Assembly (NCBI RefSeq): GCF_003591035.1
Contig: NZ_QYUO01000002.1
Span: 1,550,001-1,614,000, forward strand
DNA: 64,000 nucleotides
From: Noviherbaspirillum saxi
GTDB lineage: Bacteria; Pseudomonadota; Gammaproteobacteria; Burkholderiales; Burkholderiaceae_D
Direction of reading: 5' to 3'
Positions 1-9,280 of the stretch are shown here, one piece after another; positions within the stretch are counted from its first letter, which is position 1, and every line of letters starts with the position of its first letter. A program made the translations under genes and the position numbers. The notes under the pieces were generated by a model. The model searched no databases. It was not told the origin of the DNA and saw nothing but the letters and a program-made list of their open reading frames with translations.

Positions 1-46
1 AATTCAGTCTTCGGTCAATACGGCGGGATTGGCATTGCATGCCTTA

Positions 47-236
47 GGGCCCGCGCAGGAATAAGCTGGGTGATTTGGCGGTCGTAGCGGGATGCAATGC
101 AAGGGGGCCGCCGAGGTGCGCCTGATGCGCCGCAGTGCGAGCACCCTCGGCGGGCCCCTGACAAGCGGCGGGCAACGCCGCAGTGCGCCCGCTACGGCCA
201 GCAAAATTGCCCAACTTATTCCTGCGCGGGCCCTTA
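47..236. repeat. Long palindromic intergenic repeat, copy A
   Basis: About 190 bases bounded by near-perfect inverted ends. The left end (47-71) reads GGGCCCGCGCAGGAATAAG and its complement lies at about 209-236; beyond this core the arms keep matching imperfectly. The GC-rich middle carries TGCAAGGGGGCCGCCGAGG and further internal inverted repeats (for example CCGCCGAGG against CCTCGGCGGG). A diverged relative with the same arm and core order lies at 12166-12345. No coding sequence is evident, so this looks like a REP- or MITE-like mobile or structural repeat. The remainder of positions 1-348 shows no gene that I can support. Confidence 0.7.
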
Positions 237-348
237 CATTACAATAGACCCGCAATTGACGACAGCAGTTTCGCGCGATCGTCCAGCCCGATACGCTGAA
301 GATCCAGCGTGGTCGGGATCCGATTAACCCTGAGAAAGCGAGCAATAC

Positions 349-1152
349 ATGGCAATGGATGAAATCGACTATGAAATCTTCGGCAGCGACATGCAATATG
401 TCGAGGTTGAACTGGATCCGGGCGAAGCGGCGGTCGGCGAAGCTGGCATGATGATGTTCATGCAGGATGGAATAGAGATGGATACCGTCTTTGGTGATGG
501 TTCGCAGCAAGGCGGCCTTTTCGGCAAGCTATTGGGTGCCGGCAAACGCCTGCTGACCGGCGAATCATTGTTCACCACGGTGTTCCATAACGAAGGATCG
601 CGCAAGGCGCGGGTGGCATTCGCCGCTTCCTATCCAGGAAAAATCGTTCCCGTCCATCTGTCCGAAATCGGCGGCACACTGATTTGCCAGAAGGATTCCT
701 TCCTTTGCGCAGCCAAAGGCGTGTCTCTCGGCATTGCGCTGCAGCGCAAACTGGGCGCCGGCCTGTTTGGGGGCGAAGGCTTCATCATGCAAAAGCTCGA
801 AGGCAACGGCTGGGCTTTCGTGCATGCCGGCGGCACACTGGTGGAAAAAACCTTGGCGCCGGGTGAGGTGCTGCGGGTCGACACAGGCTGCGTGGTGGCA
901 TTCCAGCCCCAGGTCGACTTCGATATCAAATATGTCGGCAAGATCAAATCCGCCGTATTTGGCGGCGAGGGCCTGTTCTTTGCAACGCTGCGCGGTCCCG
1001 GAAAGGTATGGCTGCAATCCCTGCCGCTGTCGCGACTGGCAAATCGCCTGATGATGGCCGCGCCTGCATCAGGCGGGTCCAGCAGCAGTTCCCTCCTTGG
1101 CGCGGGTGCACTGGGCGGCCTCGGCGGCTTGATGGGCGGTGACGACGATTGA
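349..1152 (+). CDS. AIM24/TIGR00266-family protein
   Basis: This 267-residue protein matches the AIM24 (DUF124, TIGR00266) family: a beta-rich, glycine-rich domain with repeated segments such as [15 protein letters not shown] and [17 protein letters not shown], and the terminal segment [12 protein letters not shown]. The C-terminus is low complexity, rich in Gly and Ser and ending in acidic residues. There is no signal peptide or membrane segment. The biochemical role of bacterial members is not established. The stop codon overlaps the start of the downstream protease gene by one base (TGATG), so the two are probably translationally coupled and may act together. An A/G-rich stretch (GAGAAAGCGAGC) precedes the ATG, so the ribosome site is moderate. 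Confidence 0.88.
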   Translation: MAMDEIDYEIFGSDMQYVEVELDPGEAAVGEAGMMMFMQDGIEMDTVFGDGSQQGGLFGKLLGAGKRLLTGESLFTTVFHNEGSRKARVAFAASYPGKIVPVHLSEIGGTLICQKDSFLCAAKGVSLGIALQRKLGAGLFGGEGFIMQKLEGNGWAFVHAGGTLVEKTLAPGEVLRVDTGCVVAFQPQVDFDIKYVGKIKSAVFGGEGLFFATLRGPGKVWLQSLPLSRLANRLMMAAPASGGSSSSSLLGAGALGGLGGLMGGDDD

Positions 1153-2267
1153 TGGAGGCAGCGGCTCACCATTTTCATGGCCGGCTCTTCAGCGCCGGCG
1201 CCCATGGCGCCGGCGTAGCCGTCACTGGCCGCTGGAGCGGCGAGACTTTGGTCCTTGATGTCCGAGGATCCTGGTCACACATTTCGGCAAAGGCGCTGCG
1301 GGTAGAAGCCGCAGGTTTCAATCTGGCGCAGTTGAGGCTTTCATGGAACGATGCCGAAGGTGAATCAGCTTGCTTCATTGAACAGCCTGCCGACAAGGAG
1401 TACTTTCTTTCGCACGCCCCAGCGAGCATCGGCACTTCCCTGCGTGCTGCACGAAAATCACAGCGTCATTTAAGTTCCCGCTTTGGCCTGGCGGTGTTTT
1501 TCTACGGCATGGTCGTGCTATTGCCGATCCTGATACTCGTCGCCTTCCTGCTCAACACCGACAGGCTTGCAGGATGGGTGGCAGACAAGGTGCCAGTGCG
1601 GTACGAAGAAAAAATCGGCAGCATGGTGCTTGCACAAACAAGAATGCGTTCCACTCTCGTTGAAAGCGGCGCGGCATATGATGCTGTCAAGACTATCGGA
1701 ACAAAGCTGACGGCCGGTTCACGCTATTCCTATCGCTGGTTCCTCGCCAAGGAAAACGAAGTCAATGCATTTGCCGCGCCGGGCGGCGTCGTCGTTGTGT
1801 ATGCCGGGCTGATCCGACAGGCAGCAAGTGCGGAAGAACTTGCCGGTGTGATTGCACATGAGGTCGCACATGTTGAACAACGGCATGGACTGACAAGTCT
1901 TGTGAAAAATACCGGCTTCATGGCCCTGCTCTCGCTCGCGATGGGCGACCTGTCCGGCTCGACCCTTGCAGCAGGTATTGCCAAGCTGACCGAGCTCAAA
2001 TTTTCGCGCAACGCGGAAATCGATGCAGACAACGAGGGATTGAAAAGAATGCTTATAGCGGGCATTAACCCTGCTCACATGGCAAATTTCTTTGTCAGGC
2101 TGGCGCAAGACGAAAAAAAGGCGGTGCCGGCATTGCTGGCAACCCATCCTGCTTCGGCAGAAAGAGTCGCCACCTTGCGCACGCAGATCGCTGCACTTCC
2201 GGCACGCGATTACATACCGCTGAGTATCGATTGGAAAGCGGTGCAAGATTCGTTAAAGGCGCGCTGA
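1152..2267 (+). CDS. M48-family membrane metallopeptidase
   Basis: The protein of about 371 residues has an N-terminal soluble part of about 110 residues, one clear membrane helix (about 115-140, FFYGMVVLLPILILVAFLL) and a C-terminal M48 peptidase domain. The zinc-binding HEVAH motif lies near residue 232 and the third ligand is probably the Glu of EIDADNEG near 290, as in HtpX/Oma1-like peptidases. The catalytic part is probably exposed on one face of the inner membrane and may act in membrane-protein quality control; the substrate is unknown. I chose the ATG at 1152, which overlaps the upstream stop codon; a TTG three bases earlier is possible. The peptidase call is strong, the physiological role is inferred. 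Confidence 0.88.
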   Translation: MEAAAHHFHGRLFSAGAHGAGVAVTGRWSGETLVLDVRGSWSHISAKALRVEAAGFNLAQLRLSWNDAEGESACFIEQPADKEYFLSHAPASIGTSLRAARKSQRHLSSRFGLAVFFYGMVVLLPILILVAFLLNTDRLAGWVADKVPVRYEEKIGSMVLAQTRMRSTLVESGAAYDAVKTIGTKLTAGSRYSYRWFLAKENEVNAFAAPGGVVVVYAGLIRQAASAEELAGVIAHEVAHVEQRHGLTSLVKNTGFMALLSLAMGDLSGSTLAAGIAKLTELKFSRNAEIDADNEGLKRMLIAGINPAHMANFFVRLAQDEKKAVPALLATHPASAERVATLRTQIAALPARDYIPLSIDWKAVQDSLKAR

Positions 2268-2343
2268 ACAAGCCTTCCTTTTTCCGATGACACAAGTGCG
2301 AGTCATCGGAACGATTTCTCTTTAGAGCAATTCCCGTCCGGCG

Positions 2344-5300
2344 TCAGGACGTTTCGTCCACATGCCGAACCCATTGCAACAACTCTTCATATTGAAATTC
2401 ATTGGCTCGTGCGGTGAGCGCGTCGGCCAGCTCGGCGTCTTCGTGCCGGATAGCGGCAATAATGCCATCGATCGCATTCGTATCAAGCTGGCTTAGCGCA
2501 TGCCGCAGCGCGCTCGTCAGGTGGGGCCGCAAACGCGCCAGCCCTGAAGCACTGAGCTGAAGGGATGCCGGCTGCACATCCTCGCGGTAAAGAAAGCGCA
2601 CACCTAAATGCTTTTGCAGCATTCCAAAAAGATCAGCTTCGGCAAAAGGCTTGCGCAGGAAGTCATCGCATCCAGCGGCCAGGATATCGGCTCGCTCTTC
2701 CTCGAAACTGCTGGCAGTCAGTGCTATGACCACCGTCGCATGGTCCTTTTCCATCGCACGCAGGCGGCGTGTGGCTTCGCGGCCATCGAGCACCGGCATT
2801 TTCATATCCATCCAGATCAGATGCGGATGCCACGCCTGCCAGATATCCAATGCCTGCTGCCCATCTCCGGCCTCGCGCACCTCGAAACCGATAGGCGTCA
2901 ACAACCGCGAGACCAGCTGCCGGGAATCCGGGCGATCGTCAACCACCAGGATGCGGTAGCACGGTTGGCCGGGCACCATCGCCGTCACCTGCCGTGTCGT
3001 ATCTTCCATCGGCGCCACGACGTTAACGCCGGTGATCATGGCCGGAATGTCGAAGCGGGCCATAGTGCCGACGCCGACGCGGCTGTCAATATGGATTTCA
3101 CCCCCCATCAGGCGCACGAAACTGCGACTGATGGTCAGTCCCAAGCCACTGCCTTCCTGCGCCTGCCGGCCGGCATGGGCTTGCATGAACGCGCTGAACA
3201 AATTGCCCAGCTCCTCCGCCTCGATACCGGGACCGGTATCGGCAATCACGAACCCTAACCGGCAGGCACCGGACACGGCAACGGTCGCATCGGCGCGAAG
3301 TGTGACGCTGCCTCGCTGCGTGAATTTGAGCGCATTGGAGACAAGGTTGATCAACACTTGGCGCAGCTTCACCTGGTCGGTGCGTACATAGCGCGGCAAA
3401 TCGGCGCTGCGCTCGAAAAGCAGTTGCAGGCCCTTGTCGTCGGCCCGCAAGGCGAACATGTCCTGCAATTCATCGAGCATGCATACCAGATCGAAATCGC
3501 ACTCGTTGAGCGTTGCACGACCAGCCTCGATCTTGGACAGGTCGAGTACCTGGTTGATCAGAGTCTGCAAGTGTTCGCTGCTGCGCCGAATGATGCCGAT
3601 GTCTTCCATCGCTTCGCGCGGCAGTGCTGGCTGACGAGCCAGCAGGCGCGCGAAACCGAGGATCGTATTCAACGGCGAGCGCAGTTCGTGGCTCATATTG
3701 GCCAGGAACGTGCTTTTTGCTTGGTTGGCCGCTTCGGCGGCTTGGCGCGCCTGCCGTTCCGCTTCAGCCTGCTTATGTTGGGTCAGATCGAGCACGAATG
3801 CCACGCCTTGTTCCCGCGAGCCTTCGAACAAGGCAGCGCCGACCAGTACCGGCGCACGACTGCCGTCTTTACGCAGGAAAGCTTTCTCGTAAGGTGTGCA
3901 GGTTCCGGTGTTGCGGATTTCTTCCAGCGCCCGTACATCGGCGGCGCGGCAATCCGGCGGCGTCATATCGGTCCAGCGGTCCATGCCCGAGCGCAGGTCG
4001 GCGCTGCTGTAACCGACCATGCGCAAAAACGCGTCGTTGGCTTCGCTGATGCCCCCATGGAAATCCCAGAACACGATGCCGATGATGTTCGATTCGACCA
4101 GCCGGCGGATGCGTGCGTCGCGCTCGCGCAAGGTCTCTTCGGCCCGCTTGCGTTCCATGTTTTCCCGTAACAGATCGGCATACAGCAACGCGTTTTCCAG
4201 CGAAATGGCGGCTTGGCCGGCCAGCAGTTGCAATACCGTCAGCCGCTGCGCCGTGAACACATGGGTGGCCAGGCCATGTTCCAGGTAGAGTACGCCGACC
4301 AGTCGGGCCTGCCTCAGGATGGGCAGACACAATACCGACTGGGGGCGATGCTGGTCGAAATAGGGGTCGGTGGCAAACGGATTGGACTGTCCGGCGTCGT
4401 CCAGCAGAACCTGCTCGCCGCTGCGACGCACGTAATTCAAGATGGCAGAGGGCAATGCCAAAGTGGGAGCCGTCTTGCCCAAATGCAGCTGCACCTGTAC
4501 GGCCTGCTGCATTACCTGAGCGTCGGCGACGGGTGCCAGGTCTTCGCCGCGCACCAGTAATAGGCAACCGGTCTGCGCTCCCGCATTTTCAAGCATGATG
4601 CGCATGAGCGTATCGATCAGCTCGTCCAGCACGATTCGTCCTGATATCGCCTGCGATGCCTTGGCAACCGACTGCAGATCCAGTTGCGCGATGCCCGCCA
4701 GCGGCGCAGTGTCCTTACGCGCAATGCGCACGCGCAACTGCGGATGGCGCTCGTCGAGCTGCGCCACCTTGCCGTCGGCACCCCAGCGTCCATAGCAGCG
4801 GCGTGCTTCCCGTATATATGTATCGGCAAACTCGTCGAACCCGCGTGTGCGGTAGAAGGCGGATGCGCATTCATAAGCGACACCCTCATTCTGGATGAAG
4901 CCGTTGTCATGGGCCGCTTGAATCGCCTGCCGGTACAGGTGCATGGCGTCGAGGTCCCGCCCTTCGATGCGGGCGATCTCGGCCGATACCAGCACCTGTT
5001 TGTCACGGAAAGTGGGTGGGTAATTCACGGCCCATTCGCGCAGCTGCGCCTCGTGCGCTATCAGGCGTTCACGCAATGCAGGCCGCTCGTCCGCAGTCGT
5101 CCTCTCGTATATCGCCGCCACCGACAGCGCGGCATAGTAATGGTAGTCCAGCAACTGAATCTGGCCGACCGAGGCCCAAAGAAACTCCTTCGCCTTATCG
5201 GCCGCTACGATCGCCATGGCGTAGTCACCCGCCAGATAGCGAGCCTGTAGTTTGAGTATGTTGTACCAGCAGATCAACATGGTCTGCCGCTCGTCCGTCA

Positions 5301-8300
5301 ACTGCGACTCGAACGTCGCTTCGTCAAACTGCGCATCGCTGAAGCTGGACAAGGACGCAGTCCGGCCTTGCATCGCCGCGATGAAGCGCTGCTGGCCCAC
5401 AATCAAATCTTCCATATCGCGGAACTTGGCTTTCCGGGTGAAAGCCAGGCCTTTTTCTACCTCAATTGACACAGCGTCGAGCGCATCGCCGCGCAACAGC
5501 ATGTCTTCGACGAGATAGGAGCCGGAAAGGCAGGCAATAATCAGATCACCGGTCTTGACTGAGGCATGAAATGTGGTCTGGATGAAATCGATCGCTGTCG
5601 CGATCGGCTGCGTCCATGGGCTAATCCCGCCCATCGGTAAATAAACCTTCCCGCGGTAGTCAAGAAAGTTCTGCTTGTCGGCGATGGCGCAGGCTACCTG
5701 AGCGAAACGATATCCTTCTTGGTAACGGTGGAAGACCGAGCCGAGGAACACGCCGAACCAGGCCGTGCCATGCACGCTCCCGCCAGTGATTCCGTATTGC
5801 AAACTCAGGTTCATCATGCGACACAAAATCAAGCTTGCCAATTTTTCATCGATGAAATAGGCCGGACAAAACAGCACGGCAAACACCCGCATGGCGGCTT
5901 TTTTTTCCGGATCGGTCATCAGAGGCAAATCGATCAGGCTCTCGATCGTGCGCCCTTCGAGGTTGCGCCAGACCAGTTCGTATTCGGCAAGGTACTGTTC
6001 CATTGTCGGATGCGCCGGTAGATCGATGCCGAGCAGATTCAGCCAGGCGAGCGAGCTTTCGACCGCCTCCTTGTTCTGCGACAGCACGCCATGCAGTTCC
6101 ACCTTCAAACTGTAGACGGCCGCCTGATCGGTGGCGGATGCACTCCTGTGCAGCAGCTCCGCAATAAGACGTTCGGTTTCGTTCAGATTGCCGCACAGGA
6201 ATTCACACTGCGCGCGTTCCATCCATAAGCCATATGTCAGCGCATAGTGTTGGTTCCAGTCCGGCGGATCGAGCAGTGCCATGCCGGTCGCCACATACAT
6301 GCATGCCGATGCATAGGCCGCCGATGCCTTGGTCTTGCGGCCCGCGCGCAGGTTGAGTTCCGCAACCTGGACCCTCTCGTCCGGGTCGGAAATGCATGCC
6401 ACGCCCCGGTTGAGTTGGTTGATGACATCGAGCAGATGGGTAGTCATTTCGTCCGGCGCCAGATGCGCCACCAGCCTGCGGCCGATCTCCAGGTGCACCT
6501 GTGCCGGGTCCGCGTCGGGAATGAGGGCGTAGGCCGCCTGCTGGATACGGTCATGCAAAAACTTGCCGCCGCCCTGGCTGCACACGATCAGGTTTTCGTG
6601 CATGGCGGGCGACAGGTGTTGCTCGACCTCAGCCTGCGCATGCCCACCGGCCAACGCGAGATGACGCAGGTCAAACTGGTTGCCCAGGCATGCCGCACAG
6701 TGCAATGCCTGCTGGGTCGGCACAGGCAGTTGGCGCAGCTTTGCCACCATCAAATCGACCACGTTGTCGGCGAAATCCTTGGCTTCGATCTGCGCCAGTT
6801 CCCACTGCCAGCACCGCTTGTCGTCATTCCATCGCAGCAACCCTTCCTGGTGCAATGCGCGGAAGAACTGGATGAAGAAGAACGGGTTGCCTTCGGTTCT
6901 TTCAAACATCAGTTGTGCCAATGGCGCGCAGGAGGACACCTCCGCATGCAGCGTGTCGGCCACCAATTGGTTCAAGTGTGCAGGTGCCAAGGACGAAAGC
7001 GCGATTTCCGTTATGGCCGCCGCACCGCTGTCGTGGACAGTCTTGAGACAGGCACGCAACGGATGGGCCTCGCCCACCTCGTTGTCGCGGTAGGCACCGA
7101 TTAACATCAGATAACGGGTATCCGGATGGGTCAGCAGATGCTCGATCAGCGTCAGGCTGGCGGCATCAATCCATTGCAAGTCATCCAGGAATAACACGAG
7201 CGGATGTGTTTCGCGGGCGAATACGCCAATGAACTGGCGCAATACCATATTGAACCGGCTCTGTGCCGCAGCCTGCCGAAAGTCCTGCACCGGCGGCTGT
7301 TTACCGATGATGCATTCGATCTGCGGTAAAAGATCGACGATGATCTGACCGTTGTTGCCGACTGCCTGCAGTATTTGCCGGCGCCATTCGGCGACGCGAT
7401 CATTGCTTTCGGCAAGCAACTGCTGCACCAGTTCCCGCAAGGCCTGGATCAAGGTGGCGTAAGGGATATCGTGCGCATACTGGTCGAACTTTCCGGAGAT
7501 GAAATAACCGCACTCGCGCGCGATCGGCCGCAGCAGTTCATGCACCAATGACGACTTGCCGATGCCGGAATAGCCGGCCACCGTGGCCAGCGTCGCCTGC
7601 CCGTTCGCCGCCGTGTGTTCGAATGCCGCCAGCAATTGAGCTACTTCGCGTTCTCGCCCGTACAGCTTTTGCGATATCAGAAACCGGTCGCTGACATCTT
7701 GCGTACCCAAAGGAAATGTCTCGATCCGCCCTGCCGACTGCCACTGTGCCAGGCAGCGCTCGAGATCGGCTTGTAATCCATACGCGCTTTGATAACGATC
7801 TTCCGGCAATTTGGCCAACAGACGCATCACGATATCCGATACGATCGGCGGAATGTCGGGCGCCACTTCGCATGGTGAAGGCGGCATGCGCGCGACGTGG
7901 CAATGTACCCATTCAAGCGGATCACCGCCTTGGAACGGGAGCCGTCCGGTCAGCATCCGGTAAAGCAAGACCCCCAGCGAATAGAAGTCGGTCCGATAAT
8001 CAACCGGACGATTCATGCGCCCGGTTTGCTCGGGGGACAAACTGGCCCAATCGCCGCCGATCGCTTGATCCGCCACGGCATGCTGCCAACCCACGGTTGC
8101 CAGATCCAGGTCGAGCAGCAGGATGCCCGATTGCTGTGGCAGCAACAAAAAATTGGTGGCGCGTATGTCCTGATGGGTGACGCCCGCCGCATGCAGGCCG
8201 GCCAATATGCGCGCCAGTTGACACGCCAAGCGTAGGCAGACTGACACCTCAAGCTGATGTTGAGCCAGGAAGGATTCGAGCGATTCGCCAGCCACGTCCC

Positions 8301-8544
8301 CAATGACCATTGCCGGCCGCCCTGCTTCTTCCACCAGTGTGGCTGGTTTCACTACCCCGGGGATATTCAATGATTGCAGTAGTTCGTACTCGCGCCTGAA
8401 ACGTGCCTTCTGCGCCGGCTGCAGCCTGACCACATCAAGCAGTTTCAACCCGACCGATGCGCCATCTTGCACACGCAGCGCGCGGTAGAGCGACGAACCT
8501 GCACTTGTACAGATGCAAGCGTCCATTTGGTATTGTGCAATCAT
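2344..8544 (-). CDS. Trifunctional Ser/Thr kinase / AAA ATPase / hybrid sensor histidine kinase
   Basis: A single reading frame of 2066 residues. In order: a protein-kinase-like domain (about 10-270; lysine in VGLKLLD, catalytic loop HQDIRATN near 123, a DLD motif in place of DFG); an AAA/STAND-type ATPase with Walker A GYSGIGKSS near 323 and Walker B-like LVLFLDDLQWID; a long helical repeat region (about 560-1200); GAF (about 1325-1465); PAS (about 1475-1590); HisKA with His1619 in SHELRSP; a HATPase domain with DTGPGIE; a receiver domain with Asp1913 in WMDMKMP; and a C-terminal helical tail. This order is known for large bacterial sensor kinases. It is probably cytoplasmic, as no membrane segment is visible. 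The DNA partner and signal are unknown. The ATG is at 8544; it is transcribed alone. Confidence 0.93.
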   Translation of the reverse strand: MIAQYQMDACICTSAGSSLYRALRVQDGASVGLKLLDVVRLQPAQKARFRREYELLQSLNIPGVVKPATLVEEAGRPAMVIGDVAGESLESFLAQHQLEVSVCLRLACQLARILAGLHAAGVTHQDIRATNFLLLPQQSGILLLDLDLATVGWQHAVADQAIGGDWASLSPEQTGRMNRPVDYRTDFYSLGVLLYRMLTGRLPFQGGDPLEWVHCHVARMPPSPCEVAPDIPPIVSDIVMRLLAKLPEDRYQSAYGLQADLERCLAQWQSAGRIETFPLGTQDVSDRFLISQKLYGREREVAQLLAAFEHTAANGQATLATVAGYSGIGKSSLVHELLRPIARECGYFISGKFDQYAHDIPYATLIQALRELVQQLLAESNDRVAEWRRQILQAVGNNGQIIVDLLPQIECIIGKQPPVQDFRQAAAQSRFNMVLRQFIGVFARETHPLVLFLDDLQWIDAASLTLIEHLLTHPDTRYLMLIGAYRDNEVGEAHPLRACLKTVHDSGAAAITEIALSSLAPAHLNQLVADTLHAEVSSCAPLAQLMFERTEGNPFFFIQFFRALHQEGLLRWNDDKRCWQWELAQIEAKDFADNVVDLMVAKLRQLPVPTQQALHCAACLGNQFDLRHLALAGGHAQAEVEQHLSPAMHENLIVCSQGGGKFLHDRIQQAAYALIPDADPAQVHLEIGRRLVAHLAPDEMTTHLLDVINQLNRGVACISDPDERVQVAELNLRAGRKTKASAAYASACMYVATGMALLDPPDWNQHYALTYGLWMERAQCEFLCGNLNETERLIAELLHRSASATDQAAVYSLKVELHGVLSQNKEAVESSLAWLNLLGIDLPAHPTMEQYLAEYELVWRNLEGRTIESLIDLPLMTDPEKKAAMRVFAVLFCPAYFIDEKLASLILCRMMNLSLQYGITGGSVHGTAWFGVFLGSVFHRYQEGYRFAQVACAIADKQNFLDYRGKVYLPMGGISPWTQPIATAIDFIQTTFHASVKTGDLIIACLSGSYLVEDMLLRGDALDAVSIEVEKGLAFTRKAKFRDMEDLIVGQQRFIAAMQGRTASLSSFSDAQFDEATFESQLTDERQTMLICWYNILKLQARYLAGDYAMAIVAADKAKEFLWASVGQIQLLDYHYYAALSVAAIYERTTADERPALRERLIAHEAQLREWAVNYPPTFRDKQVLVSAEIARIEGRDLDAMHLYRQAIQAAHDNGFIQNEGVAYECASAFYRTRGFDEFADTYIREARRCYGRWGADGKVAQLDERHPQLRVRIARKDTAPLAGIAQLDLQSVAKASQAISGRIVLDELIDTLMRIMLENAGAQTGCLLLVRGEDLAPVADAQVMQQAVQVQLHLGKTAPTLALPSAILNYVRRSGEQVLLDDAGQSNPFATDPYFDQHRPQSVLCLPILRQARLVGVLYLEHGLATHVFTAQRLTVLQLLAGQAAISLENALLYADLLRENMERKRAEETLRERDARIRRLVESNIIGIVFWDFHGGISEANDAFLRMVGYSSADLRSGMDRWTDMTPPDCRAADVRALEEIRNTGTCTPYEKAFLRKDGSRAPVLVGAALFEGSREQGVAFVLDLTQHKQAEAERQARQAAEAANQAKSTFLANMSHELRSPLNTILGFARLLARQPALPREAMEDIGIIRRSSEHLQTLINQVLDLSKIEAGRATLNECDFDLVCMLDELQDMFALRADDKGLQLLFERSADLPRYVRTDQVKLRQVLINLVSNALKFTQRGSVTLRADATVAVSGACRLGFVIADTGPGIEAEELGNLFSAFMQAHAGRQAQEGSGLGLTISRSFVRLMGGEIHIDSRVGVGTMARFDIPAMITGVNVVAPMEDTTRQVTAMVPGQPCYRILVVDDRPDSRQLVSRLLTPIGFEVREAGDGQQALDIWQAWHPHLIWMDMKMPVLDGREATRRLRAMEKDHATVVIALTASSFEEERADILAAGCDDFLRKPFAEADLFGMLQKHLGVRFLYREDVQPASLQLSASGLARLRPHLTSALRHALSQLDTNAIDGIIAAIRHEDAELADALTARANEFQYEELLQWVRHVDETS

Positions 8545-9148
8545 GGCCTTTATCCCAAGAATCGAGTGTAAAGAAAACGGTAGGGTGCTTTCGATCGAAA
8601 ACTAATTCGAGATGATGTTGATGGCGTCATTCCGTCGCCCTGCGGATTTAATGCGCTGCCCAAGCCCTTGCTTGATTATTTTATTGGCGACGATACGACC
8701 ACATCCTGACGACATACTTACCGCCTAACCCAATTTTCCCGTGAGAGTGCCTCCCCGAGAGATATTTTCCGCCGTTGTCTCCATAGCATAACGAAAGGAA
8801 ACGACCATGAACAGATTTACGGAAACATTGCAGACTTTGGGGCGTTGGCAATCGCAATGTGTATCGATGTCGACACATATTGTTTCGCTTATTGAAACAA
8901 TCTATTGAGGAAGGGTCAGATGTGTAGTCATCAACGAGACTGCGAAGTAAAGGAATTCAACGTACAGATCGACTAAGTGCACTTGTTGAAGAATGTGCCG
9001 CCTAAGCGAATGATGACTGTCTTTAACGGGCTGAGATAACTTTCGATGCGCTTGCGGATCGAATTTCGAACGTCATTTCGACGTACGCTCCAACAGACAC
9101 AACTACGCCGCCCGCGGTCGGCCGCGTCATCAGCCTGGCTAGAACCTG
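8545..9148. other. Low-information intergenic stretch
   Basis: About 600 bases between the giant kinase and the IS5 stump. The only coding candidate I can support is the short open frame at 8807-8908. The remainder shows no recognisable protein, RNA fold or long repeat; sequence near 9060-9140 may be further IS-associated debris. Confidence 0.5.
8807..8908 (+). CDS. Possible 33-residue small protein
   Basis: The ATG is preceded by GAAAGGAAACGACC, a good ribosome-binding site at suitable spacing, and opens a 33-codon frame ending in TGA. The peptide begins MNRFTETLQTLGRWQSQ and has no recognised domain. The good ribosome site is the only support; it could equally be chance. Confidence 0.3.
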   Translation: MNRFTETLQTLGRWQSQCVSMSTHIVSLIETIY

Positions 9149-9273
9149 TTAAGGATCTTGTCCCAACATCGTGGCGGCCTTATTGAACATGAGGCAGACG
9201 AAGGCGACAAAATGCAGCCCAGCCAGGGTGTCAGTCAACCGCTCGTAGTCGAGCGCCAAGCGGCGAAAGCAGT
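9149..9273 (-). pseudogene. C-terminal stump of an IS5-family transposase
   Basis: The minus strand encodes a fragment of about 40 residues with RRLALDYERLTDTLAG followed by LHFVAFVCLMFNKAAT and a stop, which is the characteristic C-terminal end of IS5-group transposases. The preceding catalytic DDE region is absent: upstream of the fragment the sequence runs directly into the stop of the neighbouring lipoprotein gene. It is therefore the end of a deleted insertion sequence. Confidence 0.75.
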
Positions 9274-9280
9274 GTCAGGA

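Noticed and set aside
6247..7104. Plus-strand frame of 285 codons opposite the giant kinase
   Set aside because: It is a shadow of the kinase gene; no domain, start site or independent support.
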